In this document: positions 9,731 through 18,709 of the stretch, piece after piece | Layout: each line of letters begins with the position of its first letter | How positions within the stretch are numbered: the first letter of the stretch is position 1 | NCBI RefSeq assembly: GCF_026157065.1 | Contig: NZ_JANLGQ010000001.1 | Location: forward strand, 496,001 to 560,000 | Reading direction: 5' to 3' | Source of the DNA: Enterococcus sp. HY326 | GTDB lineage: Bacteria > Bacillota > Bacilli > Lactobacillales > Enterococcaceae | DNA length: 64,000 bases | Position numbers and translations under genes: made by a program | Notes under the pieces: generated by a model | Told to the model about the DNA's origin: nothing | Database searches by the model: none | The model's input: the letters and a program-made list of their open reading frames with translations, nothing else

Positions 9731-10144
9731 TTAAGCTTTAGGTCGTTTAGTACCATATTTAGAACGACTTTGTTTCCGGTCATTAACACCGGCAGTATCC
9801 AAAGCACCACGAACGATATGGTAACGTACCCCTGGTAAATCTTTTACCCGTCCACCACGCATCAAGACAACACTATGTTCTTGAAGATTGTGGCCGATAC
9901 CCGGGATATAAGCAGTAACTTCGATTAAGTTAGACAAACGAACACGAGCATATTTACGTAAAGCTGAGTTCGGTTTTTTAGGTGTCATAGTTCCCACACG
10001 AGTTGCTACCCCACGTTTTTGAGGTGAATTGATATCTGTTTGAACCTTCTTAAAACTGTTATATCCTTTGTTCAAAGCTGGTGAATTAGATTTTTTCACC
10101 TTTGACTTACGAGGTTTACGTACTAATTGATTAATTGTAGGCAT
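9731..10144 (-). CDS. rpsL: 30S ribosomal protein S12
   Basis: 137 aa, [15 protein letters not shown] to YGTKRPKA. The decoding-site motif [11 protein letters not shown] carries the Lys/Pro positions where streptomycin resistance arises in other bacteria; here they appear wild type. The open frame extends 42 codons upstream to 10270, but the conserved MPTINQ start with GGAGGAAAACAAGG before it fixes ATG 10144. First gene of the str operon. Confidence 0.99.
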   Translation of the reverse strand: MPTINQLVRKPRKSKVKKSNSPALNKGYNSFKKVQTDINSPQKRGVATRVGTMTPKKPNSALRKYARVRLSNLIEVTAYIPGIGHNLQEHSVVLMRGGRVKDLPGVRYHIVRGALDTAGVNDRKQSRSKYGTKRPKA

Positions 10145-10519
10145 TCCTTGTTTTCCTCCTTCCTCGATTCGCTCACTAGACCCACACATCCAGGTGGTTC
10201 TTTTGTGGCGATAAAAAATAATGCATTCTCTGCATTCTTCATCAAGCGTGTACTTTAACACAGTCAGCACGTCTCAGTAGAGAGACCTGTAAACAAAGCA
10301 CCTTTGATAGAATATCATGGTTTTTTCAAGCTGTCAACGACTCTTTAAGATTTTTTGCTAATCCTCAAATTTTTTTACACTTGTGGGCCTTTATTACTTT
10401 AGCATAAATTTTTCTTCTATAAAAAGATGGAGAATATCTGCTTTTCCTACTGTATTTTCAGTGAGAAAACGCTACAATAGACCATAGACTTACAGAAATC
10501 GTTTGAAGGGTGTGCACAG
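10145..10519. other. Divergent promoter region rpsL/rpiA
   Basis: 375 bp between the str operon and rpiA. It holds the strong str promoter and a leader of about 155 nt that includes a weak AT-rich hairpin (10220-10236, minus). On the plus strand TACAAT at 10473-10478 is a possible rpiA -10 with no convincing -35. Confidence 0.6.
10309..10337 (-). promoter_or_regulatory. Promoter of the rpsL-rpsG-fusA-tuf operon
   Basis: On the minus strand, a perfect -35 TTGACA (10337-10332), a 17-bp spacer and -10 TATTCT (10314-10309). This is a near-consensus sigma-70/SigA promoter, in keeping with high expression of translation factors. It predicts an rpsL leader of roughly 155 nt. Confidence 0.85.
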
Positions 10520-11194
10520 ATGAATTTAAAAGAGATGGTAGGCATTGAGGCCGCTAAGTTTGTAACTGATGGCATGATTGTTGGTTTGGGAACCGGTTCG
10601 ACAGCCTATTATATGGTAGAAGAAATTGGTCGGCGAATGAAGGAAGAAGGCTTGAAGATTACTGGAGTAACTACGTCAAAAGCTACTGAAAAACAAGCGT
10701 TAGGCTTAGGAATCCCTTTGAAGAGCATTGATGAAGTTACTCATGTCGATTTAACGATTGACGGTGCTGATGAAGTTGATCCCGATTTTTCCGGCATTAA
10801 AGGCGGCGGCGCAGCGCTCTTGTTTGAAAAAGTCGTTGCAACCTATTCCCGCCAAAATATTTGGATTGTCGATGAATCCAAAATAGTAGCAAAATTAGGG
10901 AAATTCCCTTTACCTGTTGAAGTTGTGCCTTATGGTCATCAGCAGCTTGTTACTTTATTTGACCAAAAGGGCTATGAACCAAAGTTACGCAAAAATGAAA
11001 CTGGGCAAGTCCTAGTCACTGATGGCGGCCATTACATCATTGATTTGCATTTACAGCAAATTAATGACGTCCCTGCCCTCGCTCAGGAATTAGACACAAC
11101 AGTGGGAGTCGTCGAACATGGTCTTTTCATTGGTTTAACTGGTAAAGTCATCGTTGGTTATCCAGAAGGTCCCAAAACTCTCGAAAAAAGATAG
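10520..11194 (+). CDS. rpiA: Ribose-5-phosphate isomerase A
   Basis: 224 aa. It interconverts ribose-5-P and ribulose-5-P in the pentose phosphate pathway. Visible: [15 protein letters not shown] (phosphate loop), [11 protein letters not shown] and [14 protein letters not shown] (catalytic Asp/Lys region). Full length. ATG 10520 follows AAGGGTG. It could connect with the nucleoside regulon further along, because ribose-5-P from phosphopentomutase feeds this enzyme (pathway knowledge). It is transcribed separately. Confidence 0.97.
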   Translation: MNLKEMVGIEAAKFVTDGMIVGLGTGSTAYYMVEEIGRRMKEEGLKITGVTTSKATEKQALGLGIPLKSIDEVTHVDLTIDGADEVDPDFSGIKGGGAALLFEKVVATYSRQNIWIVDESKIVAKLGKFPLPVEVVPYGHQQLVTLFDQKGYEPKLRKNETGQVLVTDGGHYIIDLHLQQINDVPALAQELDTTVGVVEHGLFIGLTGKVIVGYPEGPKTLEKR

Positions 11195-11312
11195 TTAAAA
11201 ATTTCTCAAAGTCGTGATTTTGCCGTTTTTTTAATGGTAAAATCAGCAAAAGTTTTGTACAATAGATGAGGAATTGAAATTTTCAGAAAAAATTTTAAAG
11301 GAGATTTATCAC

Positions 11313-11999
11313 ATGCCAAAATTAGTTTTTTCTCGTCATGGTCTTAGCGAATGGAATGCCTTGAATCAATTTACCGGTTGGGTTGACGTTGACCTAGCTC
11401 CAGAAGGTGTTGAAGAAGCAAAAGAAGGCGGCCGTAAAATTAAAGAAGCCGGCATCGAATTCGACGTAGCTTACACTTCAGTTTTAACTCGTGCCATCAA
11501 AACTTGTAACTACATCTTAGAATATTCTAACCAACTTTGGGTACCAACTGTTAAATCTTGGCGCTTAAACGAACGCCACTACGGAAAATTACAAGGCTTA
11601 AACAAAAAAGAAACTGCTGAAAAATACGGCGACGAACAAGTTCACATCTGGCGTCGTTCTTATGACACTTTGCCACCGCTTTTAGAAGCAACTGATGAAG
11701 GCTCTGCTGCTAATGATCGCCGCTACTCCATGTTAGACCCTCGCGACGTTCCTGGAGGCGAAAACTTAAAAGTTACTTTAGAACGTGCGTTACCTTTCTG
11801 GCAAGATCAAATTGCCCCAGCTTTATTGGACAATAAAACTGTCCTAGTAGCAGCTCACGGTAATTCTTTACGTGCGTTAGCTAAACACATCGAGGGTATC
11901 TCTGATGATGATATCATGGACCTTGAAATTCCAACAGGCCAACCATTAGTTTATGAATTAAACGATGATTTAACTGTTGCGAAGAAATACTACTTGTAA
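11313..11999 (+). CDS. gpmA: 2,3-bisphosphoglycerate-dependent phosphoglycerate mutase
   Basis: 228-aa glycolytic mutase (3-PG <-> 2-PG). Phosphohistidine motif [10 protein letters not shown], then [14 protein letters not shown] and [13 protein letters not shown] (second catalytic His). The open frame begins at 11274, but AAAGGAG and the family start [10 protein letters not shown] fix ATG 11313. A likely -10 TACAAT lies at 11258-11263. Codon usage looks highly biased, as in other glycolytic genes. Monocistronic with a strong terminator. Confidence 0.98.
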   Translation: MPKLVFSRHGLSEWNALNQFTGWVDVDLAPEGVEEAKEGGRKIKEAGIEFDVAYTSVLTRAIKTCNYILEYSNQLWVPTVKSWRLNERHYGKLQGLNKKETAEKYGDEQVHIWRRSYDTLPPLLEATDEGSAANDRRYSMLDPRDVPGGENLKVTLERALPFWQDQIAPALLDNKTVLVAAHGNSLRALAKHIEGISDDDIMDLEIPTGQPLVYELNDDLTVAKKYYL

Positions 12000-12011
12000 G
12001 ATAAACTGAAA

Positions 12012-12057
12012 AAGATTCACCAGCAAACTAAAATATTTGCTGGTGAATCTTTTTTTA
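12012..12057. terminator. Bidirectional terminator gpmA / WxL gene
   Basis: AAGATTCACCAGCAAA (12012-12027) pairs perfectly with TTTGCTGGTGAATCTT (12036-12051), followed by T8. A-rich sequence on the other side allows use by the convergent WxL gene that ends at 12069. Confidence 0.92.
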
Positions 12058-12068
12058 CTTAAACTTTT

Positions 12069-15000
12069 CTATGGCGCAGATTCAAGTATCCATTCTATTT
12101 CACCGGTAAAGGTGCCAACACTTGAACCAGTTGTTTTATACGGATCTGCCACAAGCTTCAAGCCTAGAGATCCTTCAACATCTCCCCAGGTATCGGTTAC
12201 GTTAAAAATTCCAGTGCCACCGGTCGATTGATTATAAACTTCAATTGTGGCTTCCGTAGTTAAGATTTCTTCATCATCGACCCCTTTGACATACCGAAGT
12301 GCCTCCAACATTGTAGAGCCGGTTTGATCATTATGCATCTCCGAAATCAGCTGCACTTTGAGGGCCCATCCATTTTTAGTATCAGATCTGGTATCGACAA
12401 TCACTAAGTCATCATCAATTTGCGGATTATCGACCCGCTGACTTTGCGCATTATAAGTCAGGCTACCGAAATCAATAGTCTTCGGTGCCGTCATCATCCG
12501 AAACTGACCAACAAGTATATATTGGACAGTCTGAGCCACGCCAGTGATTTCAATCTGGTTTTCATTCACTGGCGGTGTCACCGAGGCATAACCGGCCGTG
12601 ATAAATTCGGCGACCTTTGTTTGAACCGGCAAGAAAGTGGTCGAGGTGAGGTCAACCGTTGAGCCAACGTAAAGGTCTGTCACAATTGTATTTTCCGCCC
12701 CTTCACCTGCAGTTATTGTATGGTCAGTTAAGACTTTTCCTTGATCGTCGACAAACTCGATGGTTAAGACTGCTTTGGAACCATAATATAAATCAACCAC
12801 CGTTCCCTCTCGACTGGCAGTACCGGAAATATCTGTTAAAGAACTATCACTACCATTTGTCTGAACTTTATACAGCGACAAATTATTATCGGTAAAAAGG
12901 TGCCCGGTTATTTCTGCAATCGTCGAAGAATACTTATATGCTTCATCGGTATTGAGATATAAAACAACCGGATTTATACCATCGAAGCCTGGGTGGATAC
13001 TATTGATCAGACTCGGCGCCAATGGTTGACTTGCTTCATCCAGAAAATTGAAGGTTAAATCTGTTTTGACAGAGAGCGCTATTGCTGCAGCTGTCACTGG
13101 ATAATCCGAGTTGCCCCGCACATTATTAACTTTATCCGTAAGGTTTCCCGATGCTCCCCCTAATGAGAGATTGAGCGCACCTTTATTCGTCGCCGTCGGA
13201 ATTATTTCATAGCTTAATGAGAGCAAATTATTATCCACTGCTCCGCCATACACTTCCCGTAAGCTACTGTCAGTTAGATCAGTGTCAGCTGTAAAAGTTA
13301 AACTCTGACCACTTTCAGTCGTACCAGTCCACAAGCTATCCGCCAAAACCTCATGGCTCAGCTCGGTAGCTTTAGTCGATCCGCTATAGGCAGTCAATCT
13401 CGTTGAGCCGGGAGCTAATTCAAAACCAGCCGGAATCGTATCGGTCAACGTTTCAAGAACTCCTAAACCTTTAGCGGCTGTCAAATCTAAACTGACCTTC
13501 GTCGGATCACCGACCCGAGGATTATTATCGCTCACTGATTTGCTTAATTGCAATCCCTCCGGATAAACAGTCACATTCGTTTCACCGAAGTTTGCTAAAG
13601 AGGAGTAGGTGCTGGTAATTTCAACGTCATTAATAAATTCTGTCGTATCATCGCCGACAACCACTTGATAAGTATATTCAAACCAGTCCCCCGGCACAAA
13701 AAGATTGTTACTATCTGTAAAGGTAAACAAGTCTGTTTCCATCACTGGCGTGGGTGTGGTGGCAGTATCCCCAAAACTACTCGTATAAGTGAACTGATTA
13801 TTCCATGAATTCCCTTGTAAATCTTCAGCAATCCTCGTGTTTCGCAAAGGGATTGTCGTACCGTTATCACTAGTATTGGCTACACGAACTTTATATTCAA
13901 GCACATCGCCAGCTGCTGCTTGAGTGTAACTGGCATAATCTTCTCCAGCAACGCTGGTATTTTTGACAGTTCGATTGACAGTGATCTCTGGTTCATTTGG
14001 CAGCTTGGTAATCATCACGCCAAAAGGATTCCCTGTCAGATAATTGGAGCCGGCAAAGCCCCAAGTAACCACCCGATTTTCTTCGGTCCACGATAAAGCA
14101 TCATTAAAGGTTTCTGATGCAAAAGTCCTATCAAGATTAATATTATCCCAGGTCTGTTCAATATAATCATATTGAACAGTACCAAACTCATCATAAATTG
14201 GACCCCAAGTGTAACTCAAATCACCAGTTTCGATATTAGCAAAGTCACCATCCACTCCGTCTGGGGACCATTTGACATTGAGCTTGACCCATTTATTAAA
14301 CCAAGAATTGCGTTCGGCAACAGATCCAATACTCGTTACTCCATGATGCTTGAATTCTTTCTGAACAAAAGCCGGTGCCGCCGCCGGTGTTGCTAGCGAC
14401 CACAAATTGCCACTTGTAGCTGTCGTCCCCATACCAATATGTGGCCAAGCCATGGTGGATGTCAAATTCCAAGGATCAATTAATAAATCTTCATCATAAG
14501 TATTTCCGGAGGCTGCACCATTATAATAGGTATCCATTTCAATCGTGACTGCATTATAAATCATATTGACGGTATTCACTCCAACCGGTAAGACGCCAAT
14601 TCCGCCACCCCGGCCGCCGACAGCCCGTTCCAAGTTCGGATCATGCTGCATGACAAAGGTGATCCCATCACCAATCCCATTGTTATCTGTGGGATATCTA
14701 TTAGATAGATAGACATAAGCTTCAAATTCAAAGGAGTAATTTAAATTAACCTGCTGATTATACCAGAGGGCCGATTTTTGATTTTGCTCGGATCCATCAT
14801 ATAAAATCAGAACATTGTTACGTTCCTCACTGATATAAGCAAAATTACTATCTGATGAATCATTCGGATTGACACTAGAGTAACTAATTCCATAACGTCC
14901 GGGTAAAGTAAAGGCATCCGTAATATCGATATTAGGATTTTCCGCCCCAGCCGGTGCCTCAATTTCAAAGCCGGCCGGTTCAGTACCAGTTGCATAATAA

Positions 15001-15119
15001 TACCCCGTACGCTGATCTACATCCACCGCTCTAACCGTTTCTCCATTGAAAAAAAGAGCTGAAAATAGCAGAATAAAACCTATTAAAAAAGCCGTGTGTT
15101 TTGGCAGCCTATTTTTCAT
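12069..15119 (-). CDS. Large WxL-domain surface protein with lectin-like domain
   Basis: About 1016-aa secreted protein. ATG 15119 (GGAGG ~10 nt upstream) starts a signal peptide: KNRLPKH, a hydrophobic stretch, then ETVRAVD. Residues ~45-300 resemble a bacterial L-type lectin fold (SFEFEAYVYLSN, DGITFVMQHDP, AVTIEMDTYYNG). Residues ~380-650 are DUF11-like repeats with NTSDNGTTIPL-type segments. Residues ~700-870 contain two MucBP-like units (LTFNFLDEASQPL; LTIEFVDDQGKVL). The C-terminal ~140 residues form a WxL domain with both motifs (GWALKV and EWILESAP), which binds peptidoglycan non-covalently. Probably an adhesin. Longer starts up to 15215 lack an RBS. Confidence 0.9.
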   Translation of the reverse strand: MKNRLPKHTAFLIGFILLFSALFFNGETVRAVDVDQRTGYYYATGTEPAGFEIEAPAGAENPNIDITDAFTLPGRYGISYSSVNPNDSSDSNFAYISEERNNVLILYDGSEQNQKSALWYNQQVNLNYSFEFEAYVYLSNRYPTDNNGIGDGITFVMQHDPNLERAVGGRGGGIGVLPVGVNTVNMIYNAVTIEMDTYYNGAASGNTYDEDLLIDPWNLTSTMAWPHIGMGTTATSGNLWSLATPAAAPAFVQKEFKHHGVTSIGSVAERNSWFNKWVKLNVKWSPDGVDGDFANIETGDLSYTWGPIYDEFGTVQYDYIEQTWDNINLDRTFASETFNDALSWTEENRVVTWGFAGSNYLTGNPFGVMITKLPNEPEITVNRTVKNTSVAGEDYASYTQAAAGDVLEYKVRVANTSDNGTTIPLRNTRIAEDLQGNSWNNQFTYTSSFGDTATTPTPVMETDLFTFTDSNNLFVPGDWFEYTYQVVVGDDTTEFINDVEITSTYSSLANFGETNVTVYPEGLQLSKSVSDNNPRVGDPTKVSLDLTAAKGLGVLETLTDTIPAGFELAPGSTRLTAYSGSTKATELSHEVLADSLWTGTTESGQSLTFTADTDLTDSSLREVYGGAVDNNLLSLSYEIIPTATNKGALNLSLGGASGNLTDKVNNVRGNSDYPVTAAAIALSVKTDLTFNFLDEASQPLAPSLINSIHPGFDGINPVVLYLNTDEAYKYSSTIAEITGHLFTDNNLSLYKVQTNGSDSSLTDISGTASREGTVVDLYYGSKAVLTIEFVDDQGKVLTDHTITAGEGAENTIVTDLYVGSTVDLTSTTFLPVQTKVAEFITAGYASVTPPVNENQIEITGVAQTVQYILVGQFRMMTAPKTIDFGSLTYNAQSQRVDNPQIDDDLVIVDTRSDTKNGWALKVQLISEMHNDQTGSTMLEALRYVKGVDDEEILTTEATIEVYNQSTGGTGIFNVTDTWGDVEGSLGLKLVADPYKTTGSSVGTFTGEIEWILESAP

Positions 15120-16187
15120 TTCCGTAATCCTCCCCTTGTTCCCCTTTTTGATATTAGTCAAGACAGTTCGGCTCACTACTCCCTTGACAACCAAAATACT
15201 TCTAACCTTTTCCACTGAGCCGCACTATCTCCAACAACCAATTGAGAGATAATAAGCAAGCATGACTGTTGATACTCATACCAGAAATTAAGCTGACTCC
15301 TTTGCTTGACAGATTTGAAACTGAAAAAATCTACAGCAATTGTGAGAATTAGGGCATAGAACAGCTGTTAAAGGCGCATTTTCTCAACGGCTGTCGATGC
15401 GTTCTTCGACGGGTATTTAAGAAAAAATTCTCAGAGTCAGCTTATCATCCTGATATTAAAATTATAGCGGAAATCATCGTCTGCTCTGGCAAAGCTGCCT
15501 AAACAAAGAAATAGCCCCCCAGACGTATTTCCAGCGAATAAAAAAACAACGTTCAGGCAGCATAAGCGTTGATTTCGAAAAATATTTCAGTTGTTTTTTT
15601 CTTTTTTTTAGCAAAAAGTGTAAGATAAAAGAGAGGTTTTTTAACTAATAATTATCAAATAAAAATCAGTTAATCATTATTAATAATCTTTATTTCTATT
15701 TTAGAGGATTCAAAAAATAATTTATAACCTAAAAAAAACAATAAAAACGAACCTATCACTTATAATTTTCGTTCTAAGCGTTAATATTACTTCAAAACAC
15801 TTGTGAGTTTAAAAAGACGGGGTCATTTGTAAAACAAAACTAAATTTCACAGACAATTTCCAGTAAACATCTCTATGTATTGTAAGTTTGCGATTATGAC
15901 CTATTAGGCGGCAGTCCCGCAGGCACTTCCTGTCTTGAGGACTCTCTGGACCTCAGTCGCAGTCTCCCGGACACTTTTTGTCTCAAAGACCCACTGGAAT
16001 ACAGAGGCAAATACAAGATAGTTCGAAATTACATCTTCAAAAAAGCTAGTGTCACAGTCTCCTGTTAGTCTTTACATAAAAATAGACTTATTTGCTAACT
16101 CGAGTGACCACTCTCAAAATTTTTTGAGAAAATCAGACAAGCTGTGCTTGCAAGTGCCGCTATAACTAATCAGAAAAGGAGTTTGAC
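15120..16187. other. Long intergenic region upstream of quorum-type kinase
   Basis: 1068 bp between two divergent genes with no convincing CDS. It contains a 48-bp imperfect tandem repeat (15911-16006) and a short inverted repeat CAACG...CGTTG (15548-15571). AGCGTTGAT/AGCGTTAAT-like words near 15566 and 15777 resemble LytTR half-sites. I looked for a small signal-peptide gene on both strands and found none with an RBS. Confidence 0.5.
15911..16006. repeat. Imperfect 48-bp tandem duplication
   Basis: Two gap-free copies, 15911-15958 and 15959-16006, about 70% identical by eye. Both begin GCAGTC, share CACTT, TGTCT and CTGGA at the same offsets, and hold a small GTCT...AGAC/GAC hairpin. GC content is clearly higher than in the flanking AT-rich DNA. 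Confidence 0.6.
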
Positions 16188-17671
16188 ATGATTTATTTTT
16201 ATACTCAATTTTTCTCAACTGAGATTAATTTTTTAAATTACCTAGTTCAAACTTTGCCAATTTTAATCACTTTCTATGTCACCATGCGTTATTTTTTTCC
16301 GCTAGAAATCCCCCATAGACTCTTGGTGATTACGGCTCTTCCAGTTTTATTAGTTAACGGTATCTTTAATGGCTTAATTCAATATTTTTTTCAAGAAGTA
16401 ATGGTCATTCATAACGTTTTGATTATTCATTGCTATTTTTTAATGATGATTTTACTCTATCTAATTTATCATCGAGGACAACTGCGGTTCCAACTAAACT
16501 TGCTATTAGTCACAATTTCTCTGTTGATTTGGACCGCCTTTTTTGATTATTTGCGAATTTGCCTAATGTATTATTTAGGACCGCCACTGTTTTCAATTTT
16601 CACACTAAACTGGTATTTTTTACTTTACCTGTTATTACTGCCACTAATCAGAATCCTGTTAAATTGGGCCAATCAGCGTTTTAGCTGGCCGCTAAAACAA
16701 TTGGTATTGTTTTTCTGGTATGTTCTGATTGCTCTGGTAATTGTTCAACTTTTTGTCCAAATCAGTGCGGTCACCGCCCAAAATGATTTGCCAGGCTATG
16801 TCGCTATCTTTATTTCTTCGACACATCTAGGGATTGCTTTTTTACAATGGCTGGTACCTAATGCGCGTTTTATGGTGGAGCCGGTTAATCAGACAATTCC
16901 TTTTAGCACGGCACTGATTGTCTTTGTCATGATAATTATCGGTGCCTTCTTCTTCCTATTATTCTTAAACGATTACCGCAAGCAAAAATTGCTAGAACAG
17001 GAAAAGCACAGGTTTGAACTGACTCAGTATGTCGATAACTTAGAAAGCATGTCCCAAAAAATCCGCAAAAATCATCATGATTTCAGCAATATTCTTTTTT
17101 CACTGGGTGGTTATATCTATCAAAAGCCGATTAATGAACCAGAATTAAAAAACTATTTTCAAACAGTCAGTCAGACATTTGAGGCTGATTATCAGTATTT
17201 TTTAGAGGTTTCGAAATTAAAAAATTTAGAGATTCCAGAACTGAAATCCCTCCTCTTTACAAAAATGATGGTGGCCAACGAGAAGGGCATTGACTTTCAC
17301 TTAGAAATTGAAGAAACGATTCAAACACTGCCCTTAGATGAGCTCTCTTTATCTCGAATTTTTGGAATCTTGGTGGACAATGCCTTGGAGGCGGCCCTTG
17401 AAAGTCCTGTACCTTATGTCCATCTGGCTTTAATTGACAATCAACAAGACTATCTATTTATTGTTGTCAATTCCACAAAAAAAGAGGTCGACGCTGCCTT
17501 TTAAAAAAAGGAATCTCAACAAAGGGGCGACACCGAGGCTTAGGATTGGCGATTATCAGGGATATTTTGTTAAATTATAAAAATGAAATTGCCCTAAATA
17601 CAACCTTTGTCGATTTTGAATTTCGCCAAACGCTGATTTTAAAGAAAAGGGAGTTTCGTGATGGCTATTAA
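16188..17671 (+). pseudogene. Agr/HPK10-type sensor histidine kinase, frameshifted
   Basis: The N-terminal half has about six to seven membrane segments. A cytoplasmic domain follows with H-box IRKNHHDFSNILFSLGGY and N-box RIFGILVDNALEAA of the GHKL kinases that pair with LytTR regulators (AgrC/FsrC/PlnB type). The intact frame stops at TAA 17502-17504 after VNSTKKEVDAAF. A -1 shift in TTTTAAAAAAA (17499-17509) continues as LKKGISTKGRHRGLGLAII, the G-box, to a stop at 17669-17671. One T appears to be missing. The 438-aa product lacks the ATP-lid G-box, so it is probably inactive unless this is a sequencing error, phase variation or slippage. Confidence 0.85.
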
Positions 17672-18434
17672 TATTTACATTGCAGAGGACAATTTTTCCC
17701 AACGACAGCAATTAGTCGCAGCCATTGAAAATTATGCCCTCTTTTCAAATTGGGAAATGAAAATCGTCAGTGCGGTGGCCTCTGGTGAGGAATTGCTAGC
17801 CAGTATTGACCACGAAAATCAATGGAATGTCTACTTTCTAGATATCAATCTCGCCGAGGACGCGAAAATCAATAACGGCTTTCTCGTTTCCCAGAAAATC
17901 CGCGTTTTCGACCCCTTTGGTTTTATCGTATTTATTACGGTGCGCTCTGAACTGAGCTTCTTGACCTTTCAATACCGGGTTCAGGCCTTGGATTTTATCA
18001 TCAAAGATCCCGCTGTTAATATTGCAGAGCGAGTTCACAGTTGCCTAAAAACGGTGGAACAGCGGCTAAATTCTTTAACCAATAGCCAAACGCTGCACCT
18101 CAACACAGGCAATGATCTGCAATCTTTTTTGGTCGATGACATCCTCTATCTTTCTGCAAACAAGGGCCATGTCCTCTCTTTGTTTACCAGAGAGGACAGC
18201 TATCCAATTTATCTGGAGACCCTCAATCATTTAGAAACAGAGCTAGCAAATAGCTTTATCCGCTGTCACCGCAGCTATTTAGTCAACCAAAAGGCCATTC
18301 AGCAAATCGCCAAAGATTTCAAAAGCTTGAGTTTAAACGACGGTACGATTATTCCCATTTCAGTGAGGAAAAAGACTCAGGTTAGGGCTTTTCTGCAAGG
18401 GCGAGATAGGAAAACCATTGCTGATAATTTCTGA
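17661..18434 (+). CDS. LytTR-family response regulator
   Basis: 257 aa. Receiver domain with IAEDN, phospho-acceptor Asp in VYFLDINLAE and Lys in FIIKDP. A LytTR DNA-binding domain follows (SFLVDDILYLSANKGHVL ... SFIRCHRSYLVNQKAIQQI). AAGGGAG is 7 nt before ATG 17661; GTG 17658 is too close. The start overlaps the restored kinase frame, the usual agr/fsr-type arrangement. The C-terminal tail GRDRKTIADNF runs into IS30-derived DNA, so the native end may have been altered. Likely targets would be nearby, for example the divergent WxL gene (inference). Confidence 0.88.
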   Translation: MAINIYIAEDNFSQRQQLVAAIENYALFSNWEMKIVSAVASGEELLASIDHENQWNVYFLDINLAEDAKINNGFLVSQKIRVFDPFGFIVFITVRSELSFLTFQYRVQALDFIIKDPAVNIAERVHSCLKTVEQRLNSLTNSQTLHLNTGNDLQSFLVDDILYLSANKGHVLSLFTREDSYPIYLETLNHLETELANSFIRCHRSYLVNQKAIQQIAKDFKSLSLNDGTIIPISVRKKTQVRAFLQGRDRKTIADNF

Positions 18435-18543
18435 TGAACAAGTTGAAGAATATGTTTATCGTTTAAACACTCGACCTAGAAAGTGCTTAGGGTGGAAAAC
18501 ACCCTTCGAAGTATTTTTCAACGAAGTGTTGCATTTGGTTTGA
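18424..18543 (+). mobile_element. IS30-family transposase 3' remnant
   Basis: In the frame starting ATA 18424 the DNA encodes IISDEQVEEYVYRLNTRP followed by RKCLGWKTPFEVFFNEVLHLV and a stop at 18541-18543. This is the conserved C-terminus of IS30-family transposases (RPRK.LGW.TP.EVF). Only about 39 codons remain, with no 5' part nearby. The terminal bases probably include the right inverted repeat. It overlaps the last codons of the response regulator. Confidence 0.85.
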
Positions 18544-18553
18544 CAATTCGAGC

Positions 18554-18579
18554 AAAAAAAACCGTGACAACTGTCACGG
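18554..18579 (-). terminator. Terminator downstream of the integrase
   Basis: CCGTGACA (18562-18569) pairs with TGTCACGG (18572-18579), 2-nt loop. On the minus strand the stem is followed by seven Ts. It lies about 130 bp beyond the integrase stop. The plus direction has no T run. Confidence 0.65.
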
Positions 18580-18709
18580 CAAAAAATCTAAAACCTCCTA
18601 TCAATTTCGAAAAAATAACTTTATCAAAATCAACAGCGATTCCTATATTTAAAATATATAATGTCTTAGAAAAAAATCCTGTTTTAAAACCTAACGTACC
18701 CGTGCCTCT

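Noticed and set aside
10213-10236. Attenuator in the rpsL leader
   Set aside because: AATGCA/TGCATT stem is only 6 bp and AT-rich. The T run is present, but the hairpin is too weak to call a functional attenuator.
10145-10270. 42-residue N-terminal extension of S12
   Set aside because: The conserved MPTINQ start has its own strong RBS. The extension has no RBS and no family precedent; it is leader sequence.
11204-11312. Terminator between rpiA and gpmA
   Set aside because: GATTTTGCC/GGTAAAATC can pair, but the T run is in the loop, not after the stem. More likely part of the gpmA promoter region.
15911-16006. CRISPR-like repeat array
   Set aside because: Only two copies, directly adjacent without spacers and about 70% identical; no cas genes in the window.
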